This document shows positions 26,041 through 34,590 of a stretch of DNA of 64,000 bases, piece by piece. Origin of the DNA: PCPOR2b sp965220385 (lineage in GTDB: Bacteria; Poribacteria; WGA-4E; PCPOR2b). The notes below the pieces were generated by a model. That model worked only from the letters and a program-made list of their open reading frames with translations, did not search any database and was not told the DNA's origin. The translations under genes and the position numbers were made by a program. Where the stretch lies: assembly GCA_965220385.1 (NCBI GenBank), contig OZ244825.1, forward strand, positions 6,281,664-6,345,663, written 5' to 3'. Position 1 is the stretch's first letter. Each line of letters starts with the position of its first letter.

Positions 26041-27243
26041 TTAAGGACGTGTCGGGCTGCCATCGGGCAAGCGGGTCTGTGTCCACCACTCAACCTCATC
26101 CTGACACGGATATTTCGCCGCCAAATCCTCGTTGATGTCGATGCCCAACCCCGGTTGGTCGCTGGGATACATGTACCCATTACGGACTTCTGGCAGACCG
26201 GGGAAAATTTCATACACATGCTCCGGGAAGTTACACCATTCCTGAATCCCGAAGTTTGGTGCCCATAGGTCGAGATGTAGATTTGCGGCGTGTCCAACCG
26301 GCGATGTGTCACCGGGACCGTGCCACGCGGTGCGGACACCGTACATGTTGGCGAATGCCGCCACATGACGCGCGGGTGTTATTCCACCCATCTGGCTGAC
26401 ATGCATCCGGATAAAGTCAATCAGGCGACCGGCGATTAACGGTTGCCATTCGCGGGGATTGTTGAACAGTTCACCCATTGCGATCGGGGTACAACACTGC
26501 TGGCGCATGTTCTCGAACCATTCCAGGTCCTCTGGGGCAAGTGGATCTTCCAGAAAGAAAAGATTGAACGGTTCCACATCCTTGGCGAACTTGACTGCGT
26601 CGATGGGGTGCAGCCGCTCATGAATATCGTGCAACAGTTCAGCCTCATCCCCCACTTCAGATCGGACATGCTCAATCATCCGCAACATATTCTGCGTGTA
26701 TTCCCGTGGATCGAAGTATGCCCCGTCCGGCGCGCCTTCCGGTTTAACAATTCGACTCGCTTCGCCACCGTAGCCGCCCATCTGAATCCGAATATAGCGG
26801 TAGCCGTTTTCCATAAATTGTCGGACGCTATCAGCGACCGCTTCGGGTGAGTTGCCGCCTGCATGTCCGTAGACCGCAGCCGCTTCACGGCATTTTCCGC
26901 CCAGAAGCTCGTAGACCGGCATTCCCGCCTGTTTCCCTTTGATGTCCCATAGTGCCTGATCTGCACCAGAAATCGCGTTGCTCAAAACAGGTCCGTTACG
27001 CCAATAACTATGCACCATCCCCATCTGCCAGATCTCTTCGATGCGGGATACATCGCGCCCGATCAGGAACGGTTTCAAGTGTTTTTCCATCGCGGTTACA
27101 ACGGCATTGTATCGCTGGGTAAAGGTCGCACACCCCAAGCCGTACAACCCCGGCTCTGAGGTGATAATTTTGACGATAATCAGCCGTGAACCAGCCGGTT
27201 GTGTTGTGATTGTCTGAACATCTTTGATTGTTACTGTAGCCAT
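26041..27243 (-). CDS. ManD/RspA-like acid-sugar dehydratase (enolase superfamily)
   Basis: 400 residues, the normal length for this group. Ligands are seen in order: Asp206 and His208 in HDIHERL, Glu232 in FLEDP, Glu258 in MGELFN and the later AWHGPGDTSP, which bears the distal His. These are the ManD signatures. Proven members dehydrate D-mannonate or D-gluconate, with low activity in many. It lies beside the UxuA-like gene, so two unrelated folds for the same kind of step are adjacent. A GGGGAGAAGGG binding site precedes the ATG. Confidence 0.9.
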   Translation of the reverse strand: MATVTIKDVQTITTQPAGSRLIIVKIITSEPGLYGLGCATFTQRYNAVVTAMEKHLKPFLIGRDVSRIEEIWQMGMVHSYWRNGPVLSNAISGADQALWDIKGKQAGMPVYELLGGKCREAAAVYGHAGGNSPEAVADSVRQFMENGYRYIRIQMGGYGGEASRIVKPEGAPDGAYFDPREYTQNMLRMIEHVRSEVGDEAELLHDIHERLHPIDAVKFAKDVEPFNLFFLEDPLAPEDLEWFENMRQQCCTPIAMGELFNNPREWQPLIAGRLIDFIRMHVSQMGGITPARHVAAFANMYGVRTAWHGPGDTSPVGHAANLHLDLWAPNFGIQEWCNFPEHVYEIFPGLPEVRNGYMYPSDQPGLGIDINEDLAAKYPCQDEVEWWTQTRLPDGSPTRP

Positions 27244-27317
27244 TTAAGTCCCTTCTCCCCACGTTGGGTGAACGTTACGTCGAGTTTCCCGTACGTGAGG
27301 ACATAATTTTTTTTCTG

Positions 27318-27346
27318 TTGCCCTAGTCAGATAGATTTGCTAAAAT
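27318..27346 (+). promoter_or_regulatory. Possible promoter of the SMP-30 gene
   Basis: TTGCCC (27318-27323), 17 bases, TAAAAT (27341-27346), about 70 bases before the ATG at 27414. Confidence 0.45.
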
Positions 27347-27359
27347 CCTCTCAACCCTA

Positions 27360-27399
27360 AACAATAACATTACACCAAGAACAATAACATTATACCAAA
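27360..27399 (+). repeat. 20-base tandem duplication in the SMP-30 leader
   Basis: AACAATAACATTACACCAAG is followed directly by AACAATAACATTATACCAAA, differing at two bases. It ends 14 bases before the ATG, overlapping the expected 5' untranslated region. Confidence 0.8.
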
Positions 27400-27413
27400 G
27401 AAAGGAATGAAAT

Positions 27414-28478
27414 ATGTTGAGTACCCAATCGCTTCAACTCAAATGTTTCTGTTTTGCGTTTGTTTTTATTGCTGGCTCCGCTATTACTACCGCGGCGATA
27501 GCTGATGCACATTCGTCGATGCCGAGTGGAGATGCAAGTATTGTTTCCCCAGATGCCAAATTGGAGTTGTTGTTCAGCGACGCCTTCTTCACAGAGGGAG
27601 CTGCTGTTGCGCCGGATGGTAGCGTCTATTTCAGTGACATTACCTTTACGCATGGGTCAGATATGCAGGCGGGCCACATCTGGCGGTATGACCCCAAGAC
27701 CGGAACAGCTTCCGTGTACCGCTCGCCGAGTGGGATGTCCAACGGTATCAAGTTTGACGCCCAAGGGCGGATGATTGTCGCCGAAGGCGCGGACTTCGGT
27801 GGACGTCGAGTCACCCGGACGGACATGACGACAGGTAAAAGTGAGATCATCGCCGGTCTGTATGAGGGACGACCGTTTAATGCGCCCAACGACATCACCA
27901 TTGACGAAAAGGGGCGAATCTATTTCAGCGACCCTCGCTATCTGGGACATGAGCCGATAGATCAGCCGATTATGGCAGTATACCGTATTGATCCCGATGG
28001 CTCAATCCACCGCATTATCACCGATGCCGGGAAACCGAACGGTGTGGCGGTCTCACCCGACCAAAAGTCAATATACGTAGTCAGTAATGATGATGGCATG
28101 ACCGGGATTGGTCGGGTTCCCGCAGAGACGCCGCTTCATAAGGGACGCATGGCCTTGCTGGCGTACGATTTAGCGGAAGATGGCACTGCCACATTTCGGA
28201 AAGTATTGGTTGACTACGCGCCGCAGGATGGACCGGACGGGTTGGTCGTCGACGTAGACGGGAACCTTTATGTCGCCGTACGCGACACCACTCGACCCGG
28301 CATCTGTGTCTACTCGCCTGAAGGAGAGGAACTGGCGTATATCCCAACCACGCCGGAACTCCCGACCAATGTTGCGTTTGGTCGTGGGGATGAAAGTAAA
28401 ACCCTATATGTCACATCGGGGAACAGTCTCTACCAGATCCAGGTAATGAAAGACGGTTACCACCTGCCGACGCAATAG
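27414..28478 (+). CDS. Exported SMP-30/gluconolactonase-like protein
   Basis: 354 residues with a signal peptide (CFCFAFVFIAGSAITTAAIA). A six-bladed propeller shows repeated DGSVYFSDITF, NGIKFDAQGRMIVAEG, NAPNDITIDEKGRIYFSDPR, NGVAVSPDQKSIYV and PDGLVVDVDGNLYVA, matching SMP-30/gluconolactonase blades with metal-binding Asn and Asp. The family opens aldonolactones. Next to mannonate-type dehydratases, it would supply sugar acids from lactones in the periplasm (inference). Confidence 0.88.
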   Translation: MLSTQSLQLKCFCFAFVFIAGSAITTAAIADAHSSMPSGDASIVSPDAKLELLFSDAFFTEGAAVAPDGSVYFSDITFTHGSDMQAGHIWRYDPKTGTASVYRSPSGMSNGIKFDAQGRMIVAEGADFGGRRVTRTDMTTGKSEIIAGLYEGRPFNAPNDITIDEKGRIYFSDPRYLGHEPIDQPIMAVYRIDPDGSIHRIITDAGKPNGVAVSPDQKSIYVVSNDDGMTGIGRVPAETPLHKGRMALLAYDLAEDGTATFRKVLVDYAPQDGPDGLVVDVDGNLYVAVRDTTRPGICVYSPEGEELAYIPTTPELPTNVAFGRGDESKTLYVTSGNSLYQIQVMKDGYHLPTQ

Positions 28479-28488
28479 GAATGTAACA

Positions 28489-28520
28489 GGTCGGGGAGGC
28501 TATCTATGCCGGCCCCGACC
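28489..28520. terminator. Bidirectional hairpin between convergent genes
   Basis: GGTCGGGG (28489-28496) pairs with CCCCGACC (28513-28520), with an inner GGC/GCC pair. It sits between the SMP-30 stop and the convergent Nramp-like stop. There is no long T-run, so it may be a bidirectional barrier rather than a canonical terminator. Confidence 0.6.
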
Positions 28521-28527
28521 ATCTATC

Positions 28528-30027
28528 CTATCCAACCCCAAACAGCTTCCCAATCAATCCCCATCCGCTAATTCCTGCGAAAACTATCAGAATCGCTGCC
28601 GACACAATTGCGCCTAACAACATCGGCCACCGCGTCCGGTAAGCGGGGGGCAATTTGAAGTTCAGATATAGCGCACCGAGCATCATCAGCGCGATGGATA
28701 GGTTCGCCAAGACAAATCCGGCAATCTGTGTGAGGATGTCAAACGGAATGTTGAGCCAAACAATGACAAACGTGGTTATGAAGATATAGACACAGACGTA
28801 ATGTCGAATTTTATCGTAACTCCACTCCCGATTGGGCCAAATCGCTTGGAAGAATTCCTGCGATACTCGTGCGTAAATTTCAGGCAAGGCTTGCAAGGTT
28901 CCCCAGAGTGCTGCGATAATACAGATATAGTAGACCCAGATCAGTGAGCCGTGGATATTACTCCAGACATGGCGTTGTTCGGTGAGTAGGCTCCATCCCT
29001 TAAACTCACTTTCAAGCGGATACAGAACGGCGGCGCCGGATAACATGAACGCTCCGGTTACAATGAACAGCACAATTGCCCCCATGCCAACATCCCATCG
29101 CAACGGTGCGACAATTTTCCGTAACCGACTGACCTGTTCCGGGTCATCGGGCAGATAATCAATTTTATCGTGTGTGTAAGCGTACCGCTGAATCGTTTCA
29201 ATGCTCTGGTGACCAGTCATCCCCCAACGGTGGATTCCTACCCAGTTGGCATAGACAATATATCCCATCACCGAACCGCCCACGTAAGCGAATGCTGTTG
29301 CCATTGTCAGGAGTGGATTTTGAACGGCATCCTGCGGAGCCCATTCGGGGAACTCGGGCACCTTTCCGAAACTAAGGCTTCCGATAAACGCTTTCCCTAA
29401 ATCTGGGCGAACCATCACGGTTCCAATGATGGTGCCTACAACGAGAATGGTGCAGATGATGAGTTGCTGTTTCTCTAATTTTTCAAACGAAAGTCGCAAA
29501 CCGAATGCAAGGGCAAACCCGATGAAGCAGCACGTGATAATGTTTTCATAGGTCACCTCCGACGGACCCGCTGGCAACATACCACTGAGGAAAAAGTGGA
29601 ACAGATCGCCGCACGGTTTCGCAATCGGCACCCAAGCCAGCGGTGCCCCAATCATTTCCATCAACACAATTGCAATCAGTAACCATCCACGCGGTCCCGG
29701 CAGCCGCACAAGCCGATGGCCGATATATTCTCCGCTGACCGCTGTGTAGCGTCCGAGCAGGTAGGTGACGAAAACCCCTTTAACGACGCAGCTTAGGAGC
29801 ACAAGCCATAACAGACCATACTTTGCCCACGCACCCGCTCTGACGACAACAATCGTTTCGCCGGCACCGATGCTGACCGATGCCACGATCGCGGCAGGAC
29901 CAAAAACGGCGAACAACCCGAACACTTTGTTCATCGACCACGGCTGGGAGAACACGCCGCTGACAGGGGGTACTGCAACTTTGCCGATATTTTCTTCGGT
30001 ATCCTGAACCGTTTCTCTATTGTCCAT
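28528..30027 (-). CDS. Nramp-family-related membrane transporter, atypical metal site
   Basis: 499 residues with about eleven hydrophobic segments. The first reads FGPAAIVASVSIGAGETIVV where classical Nramp proteins have Asp-Pro-Gly-Asn; here SIGAGET takes that place. The helix 6 region reads AYVGGSVMGYIVYANWVGIH and lacks the usual Met-Pro-His. The substrate is therefore probably not Mn2+ or Fe2+ in the standard way, although overall topology and length fit. No yybP-type riboswitch is visible upstream. Confidence 0.8.
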   Translation of the reverse strand: MDNRETVQDTEENIGKVAVPPVSGVFSQPWSMNKVFGLFAVFGPAAIVASVSIGAGETIVVVRAGAWAKYGLLWLVLLSCVVKGVFVTYLLGRYTAVSGEYIGHRLVRLPGPRGWLLIAIVLMEMIGAPLAWVPIAKPCGDLFHFFLSGMLPAGPSEVTYENIITCCFIGFALAFGLRLSFEKLEKQQLIICTILVVGTIIGTVMVRPDLGKAFIGSLSFGKVPEFPEWAPQDAVQNPLLTMATAFAYVGGSVMGYIVYANWVGIHRWGMTGHQSIETIQRYAYTHDKIDYLPDDPEQVSRLRKIVAPLRWDVGMGAIVLFIVTGAFMLSGAAVLYPLESEFKGWSLLTEQRHVWSNIHGSLIWVYYICIIAALWGTLQALPEIYARVSQEFFQAIWPNREWSYDKIRHYVCVYIFITTFVIVWLNIPFDILTQIAGFVLANLSIALMMLGALYLNFKLPPAYRTRWPMLLGAIVSAAILIVFAGISGWGLIGKLFGVG

Positions 30028-30604
30028 GTCCTTCCTTTCATGTCAAAGACAACTTCCCCATCGCCTTCTTTCATGATGTGGAGGAAGTTTGCCTTTGGGA
30101 ATTAGAAAAAAATGCTGTCGGCTATATTAGCATACATTCGGAGCCGTGTCTATCTAAAAAAGAATGCCCTTAACTGCGTTTGCAGGGACGAGTTTTGGTG
30201 TCGATTTTGGGTGTAACTTGTGATAGAATAACTCCGAAATAACATTTCGGGGTGGCCTAAACAGATGTACAGTACATATCAAAGCACGAGAATTACTAAA
30301 ATAACCTGAGTTGCTAGTTGCTGAACCTGCTCGGCTTGGATAGGCATATCCAAGTCTCGGACTCTCCCCGATAAATCCCCGATAAATCGGGACAGGCGGG
30401 ACTCCGACAAGCCCCCGATGAATCGGGACTAAGAAGCGGGAGCAGGTCCCGATTCTCGGGATTCACGGAACGGAGCCATCTTTGCGCGTGTGCAGTGGAT
30501 TTGTCAATCCACTGTGAGCAGTGAGGCACTCGATTTCGTTTTCATGCTTCCGCTTTGCGACATTTCACATCACTAGCAACTTGCGTTAGAATAGGAGAGA
30601 ATTT
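30028..30604. other. 577-base intergenic region with repeat element
   Basis: Divergent region between the Nramp-like gene (-) and the SelA-like gene (+). From 30303 to 30587 it is filled by a two-hairpin repeat interrupted by several CCCGAT palindromes. The rest shows no gene. The promoter of the plus-strand gene must lie in or beside the repeat. Confidence 0.7.
30303..30587 (-). mobile_element. Two-hairpin MITE-like repeat, copy 1 (inverted, with insertion)
   Basis: Ends are AACCTGAGTTGCTAGTTG and the reverse complement of AACGCAAGTTGCTAGTGA. Hairpins: CTTGGATA-ggca-TATCCAAG near 30335 and CAGTGGATT-tgtc-AATCCACTG near 30492. About 120 bases of CCCGAT palindrome repeats split it. Copies 2 and 3 lie at 45459 and 59126 in the opposite orientation. 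No ORF. Confidence 0.75.
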
Positions 30605-31702
30605 ATGAGTTGTCCTACTTATGAATTGATCGGTGTGCGACCACTGATCAATTGTCGTGGTACTTATACAATTATAAGCGGTTCAGTTATTCTGCCAGAA
30701 GTCCGCGAAGCGATGGTCCTCGCTTCACAACGCTATGTCAATATCGACGAACTGATGGAACGTGTCGGAGCACGGATTGCTGAGTTGATGGAGTGCGATT
30801 GGGGATTGGTCACCGATGGTTGTGCGGCAGCGCTATGTCAAGTGACAGCGGCTTGTGTGGCTGGGAGCGATCCCGAAAAGATGATCCGTCTCCCCGATAC
30901 GTCTGGAATGAAAAACGAGGTTATCGTCCAAACTTGTCATCGGAATGTCTACGACCATGCAATCCGTATGGTTGGCGTCAAGATGATTGAAGTTGACACG
31001 AAAGCTGAACTCAAAGCTGCTATCAGCGATCAGACCGCGATGCTCTTTGTTTTCGGAGATGCTGAAGAACGGGGTCAAATTTCGACGAAGGAGATGGCCG
31101 AAATTGGGCATGCACACGGCGTTCCAACATTCGTTGACGCGGCAGCAGAACGCCCCGATGCGCCCAACTGGTATCTTGAGCAGGGTGCCGATGCCGTTGC
31201 CTATAGCGGCGGTAAATGTATGCGAGGACCTCAAGCCTCTGGCTTGGTTTTAGGACGCAAGGATCTACTCCAGGCAGCTTTTCTTAATGGTGCGCCCCAT
31301 CACGCCCTTGCCCGTCCAATGAAGGCAGGTAAAGAGGAGATTATGGGACTCTTGGCAGCGGTAGAGCAGTGGGTTGCAAGAGACCACAAAGCGGAATGGA
31401 AAGAGTGGGAGCGACGGTTGGGGGTTATCACGGAGGCTGTGAAGGATATTGATACTGTGACCACTTCAATCCGTACACCGAGTCGATCCAATGTCGCGCC
31501 GGTGCTGGAGATTAACTGGGATGCTGAGGCGGTTGGCTTGAACGGTACAGAGGTCGGGGATCAGCTGTCAGCGGGCGACCCGCGCATTGAGCTCCACAAC
31601 AATGAGGGCGGTGTTTCCATCATGCCCTACATGATGGAGGACGGTGAGGACCCGATTGTTGCAGCGCGGATCCGTGAAGTGCTTAATTCGTCACAGCAAT
31701 AA
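30605..31702 (+). CDS. SelA-like PLP-dependent enzyme (fold type I)
   Basis: 365 residues. PLP pocket: Asp178 in TFVDAAAE and Lys204 in YSGGKCMRGPQASG, the Schiff-base lysine. GLVTDGCAAAL near 67-77 is the phosphate-binding loop region. It resembles L-seryl-tRNA selenium transferase-like or DgaE-type enzymes, many of which act on amino-sugar acids (2-amino-2-deoxygluconate 6-phosphate ammonia-lyase), not on selenocysteine. TAGGAGAG lies 9 bases before the ATG, 18 bases after the repeat end. No selenocysteine genes in the window. Confidence 0.85.
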   Translation: MSCPTYELIGVRPLINCRGTYTIISGSVILPEVREAMVLASQRYVNIDELMERVGARIAELMECDWGLVTDGCAAALCQVTAACVAGSDPEKMIRLPDTSGMKNEVIVQTCHRNVYDHAIRMVGVKMIEVDTKAELKAAISDQTAMLFVFGDAEERGQISTKEMAEIGHAHGVPTFVDAAAERPDAPNWYLEQGADAVAYSGGKCMRGPQASGLVLGRKDLLQAAFLNGAPHHALARPMKAGKEEIMGLLAAVEQWVARDHKAEWKEWERRLGVITEAVKDIDTVTTSIRTPSRSNVAPVLEINWDAEAVGLNGTEVGDQLSAGDPRIELHNNEGGVSIMPYMMEDGEDPIVAARIREVLNSSQQ

Positions 31703-31713
31703 GGAGGGGGACT

Positions 31714-32013
31714 ATGTATGATTTGAATGGTGAGTGGGATGTACAGATTCGATTCCTCTGTGGGCAGGCACAGCACAATCTCCGATTCGAGCAGGATGGT
31801 GGGGTGCTAAGCGGAACTTACCGCTCTCAGTACGATGCAGAACCGTTACACGGAACTGTGCGGGGAAATGTAGTACAACTGCAAACAAACGTTCGGTTTG
31901 ACGGTCAGAATGTGGCGTATCGCTTTGAAGGTGTCATCAACGGGGATGAAATTCAGGGGAGCCTCGACTTGGGTGAGTATTGGCAGGCTTCATGGAAAGC
32001 TAAGAGGCGGTAG
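31714..32013 (+). CDS. Small beta-rich protein of unknown function
   Basis: 99 residues, nearly all beta-strand-like: LNGEWDVQIRF, VLSGTYRS, PLHGTVRGNVVQL, GDEIQGSLDLGEYW. The alternation of short strands with Gly turns suggests a small barrel or lipocalin-like fold. It has AAGGAGGGG before the ATG and starts 11 bases after the SelA-like stop, so it is co-translated. No signal peptide. Function unknown. Confidence 0.65.
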   Translation: MYDLNGEWDVQIRFLCGQAQHNLRFEQDGGVLSGTYRSQYDAEPLHGTVRGNVVQLQTNVRFDGQNVAYRFEGVINGDEIQGSLDLGEYWQASWKAKRR

Positions 32014-32051
32014 TAATTGTAACCGCAATACATTCAACGGGCGAGGTTGCT

Positions 32052-33401
32052 ATGAGCGAACATCCACAACGTTTCATCTGGTTCTGTAGCACAGAACAGG
32101 TTGCCGAACACCCTGATTCATTGAAGAAACTCAGGGATGAGATCGGGCTTACTACCATTATGCCGGAAAGTTCGGTGTGTCACACATCGGGGTTCCGTGC
32201 GTCGGACGAGATTGTCCAACGGGGACCGTTTGAAGATTGGCGCTCCCGCGAGGCGTTATGGCCGAAGGCAAAAGACGGCATCTACCCACCGGTGGCAGGC
32301 ACAGTGGGCGGTTTTGATGATACGCCGTTGTTGCGTGTCATTGAGGCGTGTCGTGAGGTGGGCATTGAGATTTGGGGACACCTCGGCTTATGGAGCTACG
32401 GGGGTGATGTTTATCCGGAATACGCTATGCAGGACATCTTCGGTAAGCCGCTCGATATGCGCTACAAACAGTGGGGGATCGGCCTGTGCCCAAGCCGCAA
32501 GCGGATTAATGAGTGGACTCGCGATTGTCTGGTGGACGTAATCAGGCGGTATGATATAGATGGGTTTGACCTAGACCATGCGCGCTATCCTGCGCCAGCC
32601 AATCTATCGGGACTTTTCGCGTGTGCCTGCGAGTCATGTCAAGACGAAGCCCTCCGACTCGGCTATGATTTCCACTCAATGAAAGAAGGACTATTCCAAC
32701 TTCATCGCGCTTTGAACCATCTGACACCGGAGCGGTTGCTCACGGGTTTGGAAGTCAATCTGAATTTCTGGGATTTTCTCTCCTATCTTGGCGACAATTA
32801 CGCGGTGCTGGAGTGGCTAAAATTCCGTGCGGTCATTTTAGCGGAGCGGATGCGTGAGTTTCGAGACGCAGTTCAGCGCGCCGCCGGACCAGAGAAGGTG
32901 TTCGGTAGCGATGTATTTCCTCCCTCTATCGCGCTCTTGGGCGGACATCTCTACGCCGAATGGGAAGCTGCGACGGATTATCTCACCGGCGGAAGTTCGT
33001 TTGGCGGCGTCGTTGGATGGGCGACAACGGTGACCAACCTAGCAACTGAGTGGGCATCGGGGTTATGTCAAATTGTGCCCGGCTTGCACGAGGGGATAGC
33101 ACTCCAAACGATTTATCAGATGTTTGGGTATGGCGATCTCGCACTACCGCTTTCAATAGCGGGGATTCAGGAGGAATCTCTGCCTCTATCGGAGATGTAC
33201 CGCCGCGAGGTGACAAAACTGAAGGGACTGACCAGTGGTAAGATACCGCTCTATCCACCGGTGTCTGCTTCTGGGGATCCAGAGTTGGTGCGGCAGCTCT
33301 GCACCGCTGTTGTCGACCATGAATGCGATGGTGCCCTGTTTACGCTGAATCCGGAAGGGGACGAGAACCTCAAGGTAATTCGGGAGGTCTTCAACCGATA
33401 A
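32052..33401 (+). CDS. TIM-barrel glycoside hydrolase-like protein
   Basis: 449 residues. VGIEIWGHLGLWSYGG, LVDVIRRYDIDGFDLDHARY (about 172-191) and AVILAERMREFRD resemble alpha-amylase/GH10-like barrels in which the DGFDLD loop carries acidic catalytic or substrate residues. A Cys pair ACACESC follows the DHARYP motif. No signal peptide. The neighbourhood (sialidase-like propellers, phosphodiesterase) suggests glycan or glycoconjugate turnover. Confidence 0.72.
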   Translation: MSEHPQRFIWFCSTEQVAEHPDSLKKLRDEIGLTTIMPESSVCHTSGFRASDEIVQRGPFEDWRSREALWPKAKDGIYPPVAGTVGGFDDTPLLRVIEACREVGIEIWGHLGLWSYGGDVYPEYAMQDIFGKPLDMRYKQWGIGLCPSRKRINEWTRDCLVDVIRRYDIDGFDLDHARYPAPANLSGLFACACESCQDEALRLGYDFHSMKEGLFQLHRALNHLTPERLLTGLEVNLNFWDFLSYLGDNYAVLEWLKFRAVILAERMREFRDAVQRAAGPEKVFGSDVFPPSIALLGGHLYAEWEAATDYLTGGSSFGGVVGWATTVTNLATEWASGLCQIVPGLHEGIALQTIYQMFGYGDLALPLSIAGIQEESLPLSEMYRREVTKLKGLTSGKIPLYPPVSASGDPELVRQLCTAVVDHECDGALFTLNPEGDENLKVIREVFNR

Positions 33402-33469
33402 CGTGCCTCACTGACAGAAAGCAGTATTGCCTCCGGTTTCCATGCCTAAACTTTTGGGGAGTCAAGTCA

Positions 33470-34513
33470 ATGAACGAAACAGATCAGAACCTCTGGACAG
33501 ATTCGCGTTGTACCACCTTTTCAGCCGACAGGTTCGGACCGTTTATTAAACTCGCTGACGGAAGGATCTTGACGATCGAAGATAATGCGGCCGTTATCAG
33601 CTCGGACGAAGGCGAGACTTGGTCCGCACCGCGTCCGATATATGACGGGGCAGGCCCCGGCAAGCCGAGTAGCAGTGGGGTGATGGTTCGAACAGACGCG
33701 GGTGTTATTGTTTTCGTCTACATGGATATGGACGGTTTCAAGTGGGCTTGGGACGACGACCTTCACCAAGCTGTCGAAGATGTTAGTCTCAATGTGTGGG
33801 CGATTCGCAGTGAGGACGAGGGATTAACCTGGTCCGGACGACAGCAGATCTTCGAGGGTTACTGCGGGGCACTGATCCACATGATTCAGACCTCCACAGG
33901 TGAAATTGTTGTGCCGATTCAGCGGTTGTTGCGCGATCCAGACCGACACGGCATTTGCGTCTATGTCTCTGCCGATAACGGCGAGACTTGGCGACACAGC
34001 AATATCATTGATCTCGGTGGACATGGTCACCACGACGGTGCAATGGAGCCGACGCTGGTCGAACTGTCTGATGGCCGATTGTGGTTACTGATACGCACAA
34101 ATCTCGGGAAATTTTGGTCGGCATATTCGTCGGACAAAGGTTTGTCGTGGCGCGTGTTGGAACCGACCGATATCGACGCGAGCAGCGCACCGGCGGCGAT
34201 GGTTCGTCTAGCCAGCGGTCGATTGGCGTTGGTGTGGAACCGCTTTTATCCTGAAGGCACGACAAGCTATCCGCTCCGCGGCGGTGATAACAACTTGTCC
34301 TCGGTAGCGACAAGTTGGCATCGCGAAGAGGTGTCGATCGCGTTTTCGGATGATGACGGTGAGACTTGGTCTGAGCCGGTCGTTATCCTACGCATGAAGG
34401 ACAGAGGTCCATCGTATCCGCATATTTTTGAACCCAACCCCGGCGAACTTTGGGTGACGACGCAGTTCAGGGATAAAACTGCCATGCGCTTGCAGGAATC
34501 TGATTTTGTGTAA
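33470..34513 (+). CDS. BNR/Asp-box sialidase-like propeller, paralogue 1
   Basis: 347 residues from the ATG at 33470, chosen for GGGGAG 8 bases upstream. Five Asp-box motifs are seen: SSDEGETWSAP, SEDEGLTWSGR, SADNGETWRHS, SSDKGLSWRVL and SDDDGETWSEP. HHDGAMEPTLVEL is a conserved propeller-core segment in this group. Exo-alpha-sialidase-like proteins act on sialic acid or other sugar linkages; catalytic Arg triads cannot be confirmed by eye. A tandem partner starts 78 bases downstream. Confidence 0.85.
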   Translation: MNETDQNLWTDSRCTTFSADRFGPFIKLADGRILTIEDNAAVISSDEGETWSAPRPIYDGAGPGKPSSSGVMVRTDAGVIVFVYMDMDGFKWAWDDDLHQAVEDVSLNVWAIRSEDEGLTWSGRQQIFEGYCGALIHMIQTSTGEIVVPIQRLLRDPDRHGICVYVSADNGETWRHSNIIDLGGHGHHDGAMEPTLVELSDGRLWLLIRTNLGKFWSAYSSDKGLSWRVLEPTDIDASSAPAAMVRLASGRLALVWNRFYPEGTTSYPLRGGDNNLSSVATSWHREEVSIAFSDDDGETWSEPVVILRMKDRGPSYPHIFEPNPGELWVTTQFRDKTAMRLQESDFV

Positions 34514-34542
34514 TGTTGCGCTATTATAGATTGAAACAAGGT

Positions 34543-34560
34543 TGGGGCTGACAGGCCCCA
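34543..34560 (+). terminator. Hairpin between the two sialidase-like genes
   Basis: TGGGGC (34543-34548), loop TGACAG, GCCCCA (34555-34560). No T-run, so an mRNA-stability or partial-termination signal is more likely than a full terminator. Confidence 0.4.
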
Positions 34561-34590
34561 GTCAAATCCCTTTAGCTGAGGTAAGAGTTG

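Noticed and set aside
30028..30300. Manganese (yybP-ykoY) riboswitch upstream of the Nramp-type gene
   Set aside because: No conserved yybP-type motif is visible on the minus strand.
30361..30480. Cluster of CCCGAT repeats as a possible CRISPR array
   Set aside because: Repeats are short palindromes with irregular spacing and no uniform spacers.
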